A stretch of DNA of 64,000 bases from Colwellia sp. RSH04 (lineage in GTDB: Bacteria > Pseudomonadota > Gammaproteobacteria > Enterobacterales > Alteromonadaceae): positions 1 through 64,000 of the forward strand of contig NZ_QXIO01000007.1 of assembly GCF_003545765.1 (NCBI RefSeq). The letters run 5' to 3'. Under the pieces are notes generated by a model, which saw nothing but the letters and a program-made list of their open reading frames with translations, had not been told where the DNA came from and searched no databases. Of this stretch, positions 28,539 to 38,800 are shown one piece after another. How positions within the stretch are numbered: position 1 is the first letter of the stretch; every line of letters starts with the position of its first letter. The position numbers and the translations under genes are program-made.

Positions 28539-28780
28539 GGATATGTTCTCAATAAATTATTATAAATATATGTTCGTGCAATTGAATGAAACGTCAAAAA
28601 AGAACGTTGCTAGAAGTATCAAAATTCTTGCACAATAGCCTCATGTTACGAGTTATTTGGCGATATATCTAGCAAACGAAACATCTATTTACATTTTTAT
28701 TTTGCATGGTTATATACGTTGTAAAGAAAAGATTGCACAAAAAGCAGCAACATAAAATTTAATTTATGTTAACTGATTGT

Positions 28781-29404
28781 TTACATGTTGTTTTTGGAAG
28801 GCGTATCTAAAAAAAGGTTTACTGCACATTGACACATTTCATCGAGATGATTTGCATCTGCATAAATGCCATCGATCACTAATTGAGCAATGCCATGCAG
28901 TGTTGCCCAAGTTACTTGGGCTAATCTTAACGAATTTTCAGATTGTGGCAGCAGACCTTTTGCTTGAAGGTTTTTTACTAAGTTAACTTGGTATTGAAAA
29001 CTAGGGTAGGCAACAGACTTTAGTTCATCAGAGCTTTGATTATTTTTCCATAAACGACTACCAAACATTAACTGATACATGGCAGGGTTTTGATAAGCAA
29101 ACTGTACATAATCGTGAACGAACTTTTGATATTTTTCTTTGCTTGAATGTGAAGGTTTTCCGAAGGTTTCTTCTGCTTGTTGCTGCCATGTAATAAAACC
29201 TTGTGCAGCGATTGCTGAAAGTAAATCGTTTTTATCTTTAAAGTGATGATAAGCCGCTGTTCGTGATACACCAACTCGCTCGGCAAGTTTTCTAAGTGAT
29301 AAGGCTTCAATACCAGATTCTTGTATTATAGTACTAGCAGAAGCAAGCAGGCTGTTTCGTAGGTTGCCGTGATGATAGCTTGCTTCGTTACTTGTCATTA
29401 CCAT
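28781..29404 (-). CDS. TetR-family transcriptional regulator
   Basis: 207 residues. N-terminal HTH: NSLLASASTIIQESGIEALS, LRKLAERVGVSRTAAYHHFK. The C-terminal ligand domain matches the TetR_C_33/WHG type (AYQNPAMYQLMFGSRLWK). It lies 31 bases downstream of the ThrE-like exporter gene on the same strand, so it is probably co-transcribed with the exporter and may repress that unit. Confidence 0.92.
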   Translation of the reverse strand: MVMTSNEASYHHGNLRNSLLASASTIIQESGIEALSLRKLAERVGVSRTAAYHHFKDKNDLLSAIAAQGFITWQQQAEETFGKPSHSSKEKYQKFVHDYVQFAYQNPAMYQLMFGSRLWKNNQSSDELKSVAYPSFQYQVNLVKNLQAKGLLPQSENSLRLAQVTWATLHGIAQLVIDGIYADANHLDEMCQCAVNLFLDTPSKNNM

Positions 29405-29435
29405 GTTACTCTTTTGGGCTAATTCTAGAGGTTAA

Positions 29436-30662
29436 TTAAAGGTTTTTTCTATGAGGTAGAGCGACATTAGAAAATATAATACCTGCAACTAAGGACATAA
29501 ATATTAAGAACGTTTGTGAACCTAAATCGGCAATATTTAACATTTGCTGTCCTGACACTAAGGTGTTCAAGCCCATGTAAACCTTACTACCTGGTACAAG
29601 TACAACCAACCCCATTAAACGTACGATACTCGAAGGTAAATTCATCACTCGAGAAAACAAATTACTATACAAGCCTAGCGCGAAAGCTCCAACAAAAGCG
29701 CCTAATGCAACTCCTAAATAGGTGCTTGCCCAAACACTCATACCAAAGGCGATATAACCTGATATTATTCCCCAAGGTGCATCCTTAATTCGTGCTTTAA
29801 ATAAAATAACCAAACTGATTGATAAGGTAGTTACGGCTATCCATGAAGTCCATTCTGGCATTATTTGGGGTGGAATAAAGGCGACTTCTCCCCACATAAG
29901 CTTACCTAATGCCATGCCTAATACACCACCGAAGTAGAGTTTAAATAACACCATCACACTATCCATAATCCGAGCAGTCCCCGACATTAAATGTCGGGCA
30001 GCTAATTCTGATAACCCTACGGTTAATGACAAGCCAGGAATAAAAACAATAATGGTCGATAGAATCACCATAGGAATATTTATACTAGGATCTATTAATG
30101 ATATTGCCGAAGCTAGTAGTGAGGCAGTTAGTGCTGATAGCGGTTCTAATAATTCAGTGACACGTTTGGAGCGTTCAGACCATAAAACAAATAAGAAAGT
30201 AACAAACCCAAGTAATGTTGCCCAGAAAACATCATTCCAGCTGGTGTGCATTAACATTGCAAATGCACCACTTGAAGCACCAAACGCGAGGAAGGTTAAG
30301 AAAACACCGTAGGGCGCTGGCTTGTTATTAACTTCGGTTAATCTTTCTGTTGCTTCTGCTAAAGTTCTTTCACCATTAATAAGCTCATCTACAAGCTCAT
30401 CGATTCTCGCTAATGAACCCAGATCAATATCACCAGGGGTTACTCGAACAAGGTGATTATATTGTTGATCATCCTCATCATCAGATAAGATAAAGGTTAA
30501 TGCGGTAGGCGTGATAATAAAAGATGCGCGTATATCAAGAAAATTAGCGATTGAAAGTAGATTATCTTCTAAACGATATGCGGTTGAACCTAATTTGTGT
30601 AATGCTTTACCCAAACGGATAATAAAGCGGCGTTTTTGATAAAAATCATCAGTGTGGGACAT
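29436..30662 (-). CDS. ThrE-like threonine/serine exporter family protein
   Basis: About 408 residues from the ATG at 30662; a GTG at 30716 would add 18 residues not typical of the family. An N-terminal ThrE domain (about 5-230; RFIIRLGKALHKLGSTAYRLE is characteristic) is fused to a ThrE_2-like C-terminal domain (about 255-400). About ten membrane spans are visible. It belongs to the YjjP/YjjB-type single-chain exporters; Corynebacterium ThrE exports threonine and serine. Substrate here is inferred from family. A TetR gene follows. Confidence 0.88.
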   Translation of the reverse strand: MSHTDDFYQKRRFIIRLGKALHKLGSTAYRLEDNLLSIANFLDIRASFIITPTALTFILSDDEDDQQYNHLVRVTPGDIDLGSLARIDELVDELINGERTLAEATERLTEVNNKPAPYGVFLTFLAFGASSGAFAMLMHTSWNDVFWATLLGFVTFLFVLWSERSKRVTELLEPLSALTASLLASAISLIDPSINIPMVILSTIIVFIPGLSLTVGLSELAARHLMSGTARIMDSVMVLFKLYFGGVLGMALGKLMWGEVAFIPPQIMPEWTSWIAVTTLSISLVILFKARIKDAPWGIISGYIAFGMSVWASTYLGVALGAFVGAFALGLYSNLFSRVMNLPSSIVRLMGLVVLVPGSKVYMGLNTLVSGQQMLNIADLGSQTFLIFMSLVAGIIFSNVALPHRKNL

Positions 30663-30791
30663 ATGATATAGAAAGAAATAGCGGTTACTGTAATATATGG
30701 TAATAGATTTTATCACTTAAGTGAATTTTAAACCTCTTTTCTTAAGATGAATGTGATAATTGGTCTTTAAACTGAAGATAATGGGAATGTT

Positions 30792-30968
30792 ATGACATTG
30801 TTGGTGATTTTGGCTTGTGTATTTTTTGCTGTCTTTTTAATGGTTATTTTTGGTGAAAAATACGCTAAGCCTATTAGCGTAGAGCAACAAAGTAAATACA
30901 GTAAGCTTATTTGGGTTTTAGTTTTTATTTTGATCATTGCGGCGATTATTAAAAACCTAGTAGCTTAA
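30792..30968 (+). CDS. Small membrane protein, two spans (58 aa)
   Basis: An ATG at 30792 opens 58 codons: a first span (LLVILACVFFAVFLMVIFG), a short loop EKYAKPISVEQQSKYSK, a second span (LIWVLVFILIIAAII) and KNLVA. A weak GGGA ribosome site lies six bases upstream. The clean hairpin topology with a charged loop argues for a real gene. No family recognised. It is divergent from the ThrE-like gene and 104 bases ahead of the aldolase gene. Confidence 0.55.
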   Translation: MTLLVILACVFFAVFLMVIFGEKYAKPISVEQQSKYSKLIWVLVFILIIAAIIKNLVA

Positions 30969-31072
30969 ACAGTACTTTTACTTATAAGACAAAAGTAAAA
31001 CAGCTTTATCGGTTGATATTCATCAGATAAACTCATTTAAATAAGTATTGAATAGCATAAATTTTAAAAGGC

Positions 31073-31849
31073 ATGAACATGTACCCTGTACCTAAGTTAA
31101 ATTTGAAAAACAAAGTATCAGAACTGGAGTGGCAGTTAAGAGTTGATTTAGCTGCATGTTACCGGTTATTACATATGCATGGCTGGGACGACTTAATTCA
31201 CACGCATATTTCTGTACGTATCCCTGAAACAGAGCATATTTTAATTAATGCCTTTGGTTTAGCGTTTGAAGAGATCACGGCATCAAACCTTGTTAAAATA
31301 GACATTGACGGAAATATTATTGACCCTGACAGCCCTTTTGAAATAAACCCAGCAGGCTTTACTATTCATAGTGCTGTGCATGAAGTTCGTCACGATGACA
31401 TCTGCGCTTTACACGTTCATACCAATGAAACTATTGCTGTTGCAAGTACTGAGGAAGGGTTGTTGCCACTTAGTCAATATTCTATGTTTGCGCTTGCTTC
31501 TATGAGTTATCACGATTATGAAGGTTTAGCTGTTAATGCCGATGAAAAGTTAAGGCTACAACAAGATTTAGGTTCAAAAAACTTTATGCTATTGCGCAAT
31601 CATGGTGCGTTAACGATGGGAAGAACAATTGGTGATGCGTTTATGCATATGTATGATTTAACGCGTGCCTGCCAAGTTCAACTTCAAGTTATGGCGACGG
31701 GTATGCAACCTATTTATGCGCCACAAAGTATTATTGATGGGATAAAAGCTCAAGCTAATATTGTTCATGATGGTGAAACAGGTGGACAAAAAGCTTGGCC
31801 AGCAATGGTAAGACGTGTGTATCGCAATGATCCTAGTTTTGCAGAATAA
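31073..31849 (+). CDS. Class II aldolase/adducin-family protein
   Basis: 258 residues. Zinc ligands of the family are present: ALHVHTNET (H-x-H) and the later LLRNHGALTMG. The start at 31073 is two bases after AAAAGGC; the ATG two codons on (31079) has better spacing and may be used. Known members are L-fuculose-phosphate and L-ribulose-5-phosphate related enzymes; this adducin-like subgroup is broader. It is followed 57 bases later by an enolase-superfamily dehydratase gene on the same strand, so a sugar-acid catabolic role is likely. Confidence 0.87.
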   Translation: MNMYPVPKLNLKNKVSELEWQLRVDLAACYRLLHMHGWDDLIHTHISVRIPETEHILINAFGLAFEEITASNLVKIDIDGNIIDPDSPFEINPAGFTIHSAVHEVRHDDICALHVHTNETIAVASTEEGLLPLSQYSMFALASMSYHDYEGLAVNADEKLRLQQDLGSKNFMLLRNHGALTMGRTIGDAFMHMYDLTRACQVQLQVMATGMQPIYAPQSIIDGIKAQANIVHDGETGGQKAWPAMVRRVYRNDPSFAE

Positions 31850-31906
31850 AATTTAACTAAACCTCTAATTAATTCATTTGATAAATAACGAGTTTAAAAG
31901 AAAGAT

Positions 31907-33082
31907 ATGAAGATAACCCACATTGAAGTATTTGATATTCACTGCCCTAAACGTCCACCTTGGAACCCTGTCTTTGTACGTATTTATACTGATGAAGGAA
32001 TTACAGGGGTAGGTGAAGCAGGTCTTGCTTATGATTGGGGACATAGCGCTGCTGCTGCAATGATTAAAGAAATTAGTGAAGCGGTGCTCATTGGCTTTAA
32101 CCCATTTAATACTGAGTTACTTTGGTCAAAAATGTTACGAGAAAGTTTTTGGGGTTTAGGTGGAGGACCTGTACTCTATTCTGCTATGAGTGCGATTGAT
32201 ACCGCACTTTGGGATATTAAAGGTAAAGCGCTTGGCGTACCGGTATATCAACTGTTAGGGGGTAAGGTAAATGAAAATTTACGTACCTATGCAAGCCAGT
32301 TACAGTTTGATTGGGACAGTGAAATTACTAAACTGATAGAGCCAGAAGAATATGCTCAAGCAGCACTAAAAGCGGTTGCCGAAGGTTATGATGCGGTTAA
32401 AGTGGACCCTATTGTTTATAACAAGGATGGCAGCTCTTCCTTCGACCGTACTAAGTTATTCACACAACCACAGATGAGGTTGTTTGGTGACAGGCTTAGA
32501 GCCATTCGAGATGCTGTCGGTGAAGACGTAGATATTATATTTGAATCTCATTCATTAATGGGAGCTGCGTCAGCAATACAAATGGGGAAAGTGATCGAAG
32601 AAGTTAACTGCATGATGTATGAAGAGCCCGTTAATTATTTGAACCCAGCAGTACACAAAAAAGTATCTGATAATGTGAATGTACCTATTGCTGGCGGTGA
32701 GCGTTTATATCACCGTTGGGACGTACGCCCTTATTTTGAAGATCAAAGTATTGATGTATTACAACCTGATGTCGGTTTATGCGGTGGCTTTACTGAAGCG
32801 AAAAAAGTGTGTGATTATGCAGATGTTTACGATATTCGAATACAAGCACATGTTTGTGGTGGGCCAGTGGCGACAGCGGCTTCATTACATTTAGAAACGG
32901 CAATTCCAAATTTTTTAATTCATGAGCATCATACTTATGCAACAAAAGAATGGAATAGAGAACTGTGCATACAAGACCCACAACCTAAAAATGGTGTATT
33001 TAATGTAAGCGAAGAGCCAGGTATTGGCATTGAATTAAACGATGCGGTTGTTAAAAAATCGCCACATGTATTAATTAAGTAA
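31907..33082 (+). CDS. Enolase-superfamily acid-sugar dehydratase (mandelate racemase subgroup)
   Basis: 391 residues. N-terminal cap (KITHIEVFDIHCP) and (beta/alpha)7 barrel. Visible barrel residues: KVD at the end of the second strand (YDAVKVDPIV), metal-site phrase IIFESHS, MMYEEPVNY and AGGERLYHRWD, then the Asp/His dyad DVLQPDVGLCGG and QAHVCGGP. The GERLYxRWD phrase is shared with galactonate dehydratase-like enzymes. The reaction should be abstraction of a proton alpha to a carboxylate, most likely dehydration of an aldonate to a 2-keto-3-deoxy acid. The exact sugar acid is unknown. It forms an apparent operon with the aldolase. Confidence 0.88.
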   Translation: MKITHIEVFDIHCPKRPPWNPVFVRIYTDEGITGVGEAGLAYDWGHSAAAAMIKEISEAVLIGFNPFNTELLWSKMLRESFWGLGGGPVLYSAMSAIDTALWDIKGKALGVPVYQLLGGKVNENLRTYASQLQFDWDSEITKLIEPEEYAQAALKAVAEGYDAVKVDPIVYNKDGSSSFDRTKLFTQPQMRLFGDRLRAIRDAVGEDVDIIFESHSLMGAASAIQMGKVIEEVNCMMYEEPVNYLNPAVHKKVSDNVNVPIAGGERLYHRWDVRPYFEDQSIDVLQPDVGLCGGFTEAKKVCDYADVYDIRIQAHVCGGPVATAASLHLETAIPNFLIHEHHTYATKEWNRELCIQDPQPKNGVFNVSEEPGIGIELNDAVVKKSPHVLIK

Positions 33083-33091
33083 AGGTTAATT

Positions 33092-33111
33092 TGCCCCATA
33101 AACAGGGGGCA
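33092..33111. terminator. Hairpin between convergent sugar-acid genes
   Basis: TGCCCC (33092-33097) pairs with GGGGCA (33106-33111) around an 8-base loop, in the 37-base gap between the convergent dehydratase and amidohydrolase genes. There is no T-tract, so termination is weakly supported. Confidence 0.4.
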
Positions 33112-33119
33112 CTCTTAAC

Positions 33120-34085
33120 TTAATCAAAATAATAATAAAGCGCGTTATCAGCAGATATCGCGCTTTTTTCATCTTCAGATAACGCATTTATTACAGGTAA
33201 ATTAAGTAAGTATTGCCAATACGCTTGATAAGTGGTTTGACTAAATAAACAAAGCGGAAAATTGCTGGCTAACATGACTTTGTTAATACCAAAGTTTTCT
33301 ATAACAAACGTGATGCATTTATTCAACCAGTCAGCATTATAATGTCTATTTATCATTTCCCAGCCAGAGCATTTGATGATGACATTATGATATTGTGCAA
33401 AACTGATTACGTTTTGCCGCCATGTACTGTGATTTTGTGTACTACTCATTATGCTATTAGTCGCTAAAGCATTTTTATTTAGCGTACTTTCAACAACAAA
33501 GTCAGGAGGGAAGCCGGTGTGGTTAATCGCAAACGTGAGTTGCGGGTAAGTTGATATTACGTTATGCAAGGCCCTACAGGCTTGAGTATCTTCAAACGGG
33601 AGTTGTACTTCAAAAATTATTGGCTTATGGTTCGATAAGCGTTGCTTAGAGAGTTGATTTAGTTGTTTAATATTATTGAGCACTTGTGGTGACGTTAATA
33701 GTGATAACGCCTGAGAGTCTAATATATGCCTAATTCCTTTAAAGCTTCTTTGTAATAAAAGTTTATTCAATACCAAGGTAAACTGACTATCGGAATCGAG
33801 TAAGTTAATTGCAGCAATACTGCTAAAAGGTGAGCTGCAATTTACTTCATGAAAGGCGAGTTCCTGCCATGGCTGGTTATTATTAAACCCCGCTTCAATA
33901 TGAACAAACCCCGCAAGCGATAACTCACCCGACAAGCACAAATGGTTTTCTTTAAAATTATGCTGAATAAGCTTTTTATCTTGCCAATAGGGCGGGTTGT
34001 CATCTTTAAGCCACAAATACTCGCCATGGGTTAAATCAAATAAATGTAGATGTGGGTCAATTATTTTCAAAGCTGTTTCCATCAT
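33120..34085 (-). CDS. Amidohydrolase-family lactonase-like protein
   Basis: 321 residues, amidohydrolase-2 (TIM-barrel) family. Opening metal motif IIDPHLHLFD, mid-barrel FEVQLPFE, strand AINHTGFP, strand IIKCSGWEM, and near the end VMLASNFPLC. That last phrase usually reads with an Asp (SDxP), as in L-fuconolactonase-type enzymes; here the position is Asn. Related proteins hydrolyse sugar lactones to sugar acids. The context with an aldonate dehydratase and an SDR fits. It lies 107 bases downstream of the SDR gene on the same strand. Confidence 0.82.
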   Translation of the reverse strand: MMETALKIIDPHLHLFDLTHGEYLWLKDDNPPYWQDKKLIQHNFKENHLCLSGELSLAGFVHIEAGFNNNQPWQELAFHEVNCSSPFSSIAAINLLDSDSQFTLVLNKLLLQRSFKGIRHILDSQALSLLTSPQVLNNIKQLNQLSKQRLSNHKPIIFEVQLPFEDTQACRALHNVISTYPQLTFAINHTGFPPDFVVESTLNKNALATNSIMSSTQNHSTWRQNVISFAQYHNVIIKCSGWEMINRHYNADWLNKCITFVIENFGINKVMLASNFPLCLFSQTTYQAYWQYLLNLPVINALSEDEKSAISADNALYYYFD

Positions 34086-34192
34086 TCTTAGCGCGAATTA
34101 ACTTAATCCTTAGCGTTGTTTCTTCCAATTGAAATAGTGAATTAGTCAGCTAGGCGCTTTATTAATTCACTTGGTATCATGATTTTATTATC

Positions 34193-34918
34193 TTACTGTG
34201 CAGTGTAACCACCATCAATCACTTGTAAACTGCCGGTAATAAAGGTTGCTTTATCGGATGCTAAAAAATAGACCAGTTCAGCAACTTCTTCAGGTTGGCC
34301 AAGTCGGTTTAATGGTTGTAAAGCCGCTTCTTCACTATGTACCTGTGCTTTATTTTCACCTGATTTTTCACAATAATTATTAATGGCTTTATGGTATAGC
34401 GGTGTTTCTATAGTACCAGGGCAAACAGCATTGGCTCTAATATTATACCGAGCATAATCTAGTGCGGTTGTTTTGGCCATTGAAGCGAGCGAAGCTTTAC
34501 TTAAGTTGTAAGCGAAAGAGTTTTGCTTAGCGACTAACGCTTGATCTGATGCCATCAAAATAATCGCCCCTTTATTAGACGCTTTCATACTAGGTAGTAC
34601 AGCCTTAACCGCAGTATAAGCGCCTTTTACGTTAATAGAGAATACTTTATCAAAGTCAGCTTCTGTGGTGTTTTCAATATTACCTGAATAGTGAATACCT
34701 GCATTTGACACTAAAACATCGATAGTATGCTCTTTAGCTATCTCAGTTATAATTTTAGTTACCTGTTGAGTGTTTGAGACATCACATTGTTTGAATACCC
34801 CCACTGCACTCGGTGTTAAATCTAAATTAAATACTTGATAGTTCTTTTGTACAAATAATTGAGCAATACTAAGCCCAATCCCTGAGCTACCACCGGTGAT
34901 CACACATACTTTTTGCAT
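34193..34918 (-). CDS. SDR-family NAD(P)-dependent oxidoreductase
   Basis: 241 residues, classical SDR. Cofactor motif TGGSSGIGLS, NAG motif LVSNAGIHYSG, catalytic Ser in LMASDQALV, catalytic Y-x3-K (FAYNLSKASL), and the C-terminal FITGSLQVIDGGY. Likely oxidises a sugar, sugar acid or polyol hydroxyl. With the amidohydrolase on the same strand and the convergent dehydratase and aldolase, it fits a non-phosphorylating sugar pathway: dehydrogenase, lactonase, dehydratase, aldolase. Substrate not known. Confidence 0.93.
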   Translation of the reverse strand: MQKVCVITGGSSGIGLSIAQLFVQKNYQVFNLDLTPSAVGVFKQCDVSNTQQVTKIITEIAKEHTIDVLVSNAGIHYSGNIENTTEADFDKVFSINVKGAYTAVKAVLPSMKASNKGAIILMASDQALVAKQNSFAYNLSKASLASMAKTTALDYARYNIRANAVCPGTIETPLYHKAINNYCEKSGENKAQVHSEEAALQPLNRLGQPEEVAELVYFLASDKATFITGSLQVIDGGYTAQ

Positions 34919-35038
34919 AGCTTTTCTAATGTTAATGACTCTTGGTTAAATAATACCTGTATGGCGAAGTAAGTTCCATTTACTTATGCTATTGGTTTGC
35001 GTGTATAATAAGGTAATTACGAAATATAGGGTTTATTT

Positions 35039-35467
35039 ATGAAAGTATGTGGCGTTGAATTAAAAGGTAGCGATGCAATTATTTGTATTATGTCTAAAGA
35101 AAACGGTTTGTATGATATTCCTCATACACGAGTACAAAAAGTGACACTTGAAAATGCAGCAGATGCAGAACAAGTGCAAAAATTTCAATTTACCTTCGCA
35201 AAATTGATGGAAGATTATCAAGTTACTCATGTGGTTATCAAAGGAAGAGCATTAAAGGGCAAATTTGCAGGCGGCCCTGTTAGTTTTAAATTAGAAGCGG
35301 CAATTCAGTTAATAAGTGACTTAACGGTTGAAATACTTGCGGGAACTTTTATAAAGAAAGAATTAGCGAAAAGCCAAATAGATATTGATTTTAGAGATAC
35401 AGGGTTAAAACAATATCAAGAGCAGGCGTTTAGCAGTGTCTTTGCCTACCTAGAAAGTAAACATTAA
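35039..35467 (+). CDS. DUF3010-family protein
   Basis: 142 residues matching the small DUF3010 family of marine gammaproteobacteria by its opening (KVCGVELKGSDAIICIM), the central VTHVVIKGRALKGKFAGGP and the end FSSVFAYLES. The fold looks RNase H-like in layout, but no acidic catalytic set can be confirmed. No signal peptide. Monocistronic, with a TATAAT-like box about 30 bases upstream of the ATG. Function unknown. Confidence 0.75.
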   Translation: MKVCGVELKGSDAIICIMSKENGLYDIPHTRVQKVTLENAADAEQVQKFQFTFAKLMEDYQVTHVVIKGRALKGKFAGGPVSFKLEAAIQLISDLTVEILAGTFIKKELAKSQIDIDFRDTGLKQYQEQAFSSVFAYLESKH

Positions 35468-35844
35468 TAGTTTTCAGTTTTCAGTTTTCAGTTTTCAGTT
35501 TTCAAAATATAGGCCCATAATAATTTATGGGTCTCTCACCTATTTTATCTCTTCAACATAGATCAACAGCCCTTAATTCCTTATTTAATTTTAAATAACT
35601 CTTTAAATAAGTTAGCGCTTTTCCTTTAATTCTTACCCATTAAATAGTGATATTATCACTAATGCAACATTATCTTTACATGTTGTTGTGATTTTGGATG
35701 TAAAAAATATGTAATAAAAGTGTTTTTTTATTGTTTTCTTTCTTCGTTTTGGTATAGGGTGATTGCTTGAATAATTTAAAAAACAATAAGACAGATGGAA
35801 TTCTGCGCAAGTATTGAAGTTAAAAATTAAATAGAGGAATCTTA
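35468..35844. other. 377-base intergenic region
   Basis: Holds the heptamer repeat (separate entry), then a 7-bp hairpin CCCATAA-TAAT-TTATGGG at about 35513-35530 without a T-run (possible weak end of the DUF3010 transcript), and a long AT-rich stretch that should carry the promoter of the M36 protease gene. AGAGGAATC precedes its ATG. A reverse frame here has no ribosome site and is not called. Confidence 0.6.
35471..35505 (+). repeat. Tandem heptamer TTTTCAG, about five copies
   Basis: Four exact copies of TTTTCAG (35471-35498) are followed by a fifth copy diverging in the last base. It starts four bases after the DUF3010 stop. Short tandem arrays like this can vary in copy number by slippage. 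Confidence 0.95.
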
Positions 35845-38800
35845 ATGAAAATGAATAAAACAATGGTAGCCAGCTTTGTTGGCGCAGCTTTATCTGTTAC
35901 GACGCTTGGAAGCGTAGCATCGAGCTTTGATACTGCTCATGGCCTTAATGCACCTGCAAAGGTTAAGTTGCCAATAAATACTTTTGCGCAGAAGCAACAT
36001 CATCAACCAACCATTAGTGGTATGAGAAATCAGTATGATGCTCAGCTCGGTAAAACAACCTTTCAATGGGCTAGCACTCATCATAAAACGCCAAGTGTAA
36101 GAGCACTATCTGCTGAACATCAAAATGCTTATGCTGCAGATTTTTATATGAAACAGCTCACAGGTATTAAAGATGTAAATAACAGTATTGCTAAACCTGT
36201 TTTATCACAAATTCATGATTTAGGTCGTGGCGCTAAAATTGCCAAGTACAAGCAAGAGGTTGCTGGCATAGAAGTCTTTAATCGTGAATATAACATCATG
36301 ATGGATAGAGAGTTCAATTTAGTTGCTTCATCAGGTTATTTTGTAAATTCACGAGTGACTAAAGCTGCGGCTTCTACCCTTAAAAATTTAGGCAATGATT
36401 TTGGCAGTGCAGTGAATTCAATTAACACTGTTTTTGATGACATGGGTGGTGATAGCCGCTCTATTTCATTGTCTGTTAAATCGACAGATGAAAATGTAAA
36501 TAATAAGTATGAACAATTTTCAGTCGCTAACACTTCAACGGACAAAGTATTGATTGGCGAACCACGTGCCAAAAAAGTATTTTTCGAGCACAAAAATAAG
36601 CTAGTTGCCGCTCATTATGTTGAAGTTGAAACGGGTGATATTGATAGCCGTGACTCTGAAATGTATGGTTATGTCGTATCAGCTCAAACGGGTGAGGTAT
36701 TATTCAAAAAGAATTTATCTAGCCACGCATCAGACTTTGATTACCGAGTATATGCAGAAGAAAATGGTAAGCCGTGGGATGGCCCTCATGGTAACGTAAT
36801 GCCAGCACCAGCGGGTAGTGATCCTGCTGCATTTTTAAGCGCTGAGTATCTAGATGCTCCTTTAGTCTCTTTATCTCATGGCCCAATTAGTACGATGGAC
36901 CCGTGGTTAGCAGATGATGCTACTACGACTCAGGGTAATAACGTTACTGCGTATGTTGATGCGATTGCTCCACAAGGCTTTACCAATGGCGATTACATGG
37001 CAGAAATCACCAGCGCCAATACGTTTGATTATAAATATAATGAAGAAGAAGCTGAGTATTCAGTAAATAACCGTAATGCGGCTATTGTGAACTTATTTTA
37101 TTTAACTAACTATTTGCATGATGATTATTACGATCATGGTTTTGATGAAGTTGCAGGTAACGCACAAGTATCAAACTATGGCCGCGGCGGTGAAGAAGGT
37201 GATGCGCTAAATGTTGAAGTTCAAGATAACTCTGGCTTTAACAATGCGAATATGTCGACACCTGCTGATGGTGGTTCACCACGCATGCAGATGTACCTTT
37301 GGGAAACAACACAAGCAGTAAATGGTGTTGACTTTGGTATTACTGCAACAACTCATGCAGATATTGGTCTTTTAGATAACGTAGGTTTTGCTGTATTTGG
37401 ACCTGAAGTGTTTTCAGTGTCTGGTGAGTTAGTGCGTTTAGATGATGGTACTGATACTGTTAACGATGGTTGTGAGTCGGCAGTAAATGCCGCTGATTTA
37501 GCAGGTAAAATAGCTGTAGTTGACCGTGGTTCATGTGCTTTTGTAGATAAAGCACGCAGTGCACAAGAAGCCGGCGCAATTGCCGTTATTATTGCCAACA
37601 ATAAAGATGGTGATGACGTTATAACCATGGCAGGTGATGATGAGACAATTACAATTCCAGCGATGATGGTTTCACAAAATGCTGGTGTCGATCTTTACGC
37701 TTTAATTGATGCCGATGAGTCGGTGTCGGTTGATATGTTCAAGAGTGATTTATCTCGCGTATTCAAAGATAGTTCTTGGGATAATGCTATTGTTGCTCAT
37801 GAGTGGGGACATTATATTAGTAACCGCTTAGTTGGTAACGGCGCTGGCTTAAGCAGTGTTCAAGCTCGTTCAATGGGTGAAGGTTTTGGTGATTTCCATG
37901 CATTGTTACTCGCGAGTGATGAAGCTGATAACATGATTGTTGGTAATGAAGACTATGCTGGTGGTTATGGCGCAATTACTTATGTTTCAAGTTTTGTAAA
38001 TGGTATTCGTCCGTATCCATATTCAACTGATATGGAAGTTAATCCATCATCATTTGAAGATATAGCATTGTACCCAGGCCAAGTGCATGCACCAGGTTCA
38101 ATCTGGGGTAACATGTTATGGGAATCATTCGTTGCCTTAGCAAATGATGAGCGCCATACCTTTGCTGAAGCGAAGAGTCTGATGAAAGACTACTTAGTTG
38201 CCGGTTATAAGATGATGCCTATGGCACCAACGTTTACTGAAGGCCGTGATGCTATTCTTGCCGCCGCTTATGCTAATGATGCTGAAGATTACAAATTAAT
38301 GTTAGCAGCATTTGCAAGCCGTGGTATGGGTCTAGGTGCTGAATCACCAGCGCGTTTTGCAACGGATCACGCTGGCGCTGTTGAGTCTTATAAAACTGAA
38401 CTAAGTACATTTGCGGTAACAGAACATGCTTTAAATACTAATTATGAAGGCTTAACGTCAGGCTTCTGTTCAAACGATAATATTTTAGATAAAGGCGAGA
38501 CTGGTACTGTTAGCTTTACTGTTAAAAATAGCGGTAGCGCGAGTTTAACAGCCTTAACGGGTACGGTTGTAGTTGAAAGTGGTCATGATGTAACTTTTGC
38601 AAATGACGGTGTTGTTACGTTTAGTGATGTTGCGATGTTTAGCTCTGCTACTAGCGCACCAATTGAATTTACGCTTAATGAAGCGGGTGTTGGTGATGAG
38701 TTAGTATTGAAGTTTGTACCTGATCTGGAAGAAGACGTTGAAGCAGATGACTACATGCTTTCGACTTTAACGAACGTAGATTTTGTCGATAGAGAAATGA

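Noticed and set aside
35471..35505. Possible CRISPR-like array
   Set aside because: Units are seven bases with no spacers, so it is a simple tandem repeat.
35633..35863. Reverse-strand 76-codon frame upstream of the M36 gene
   Set aside because: It covers the promoter region of the protease gene, has biased AT-driven composition and no ribosome site.
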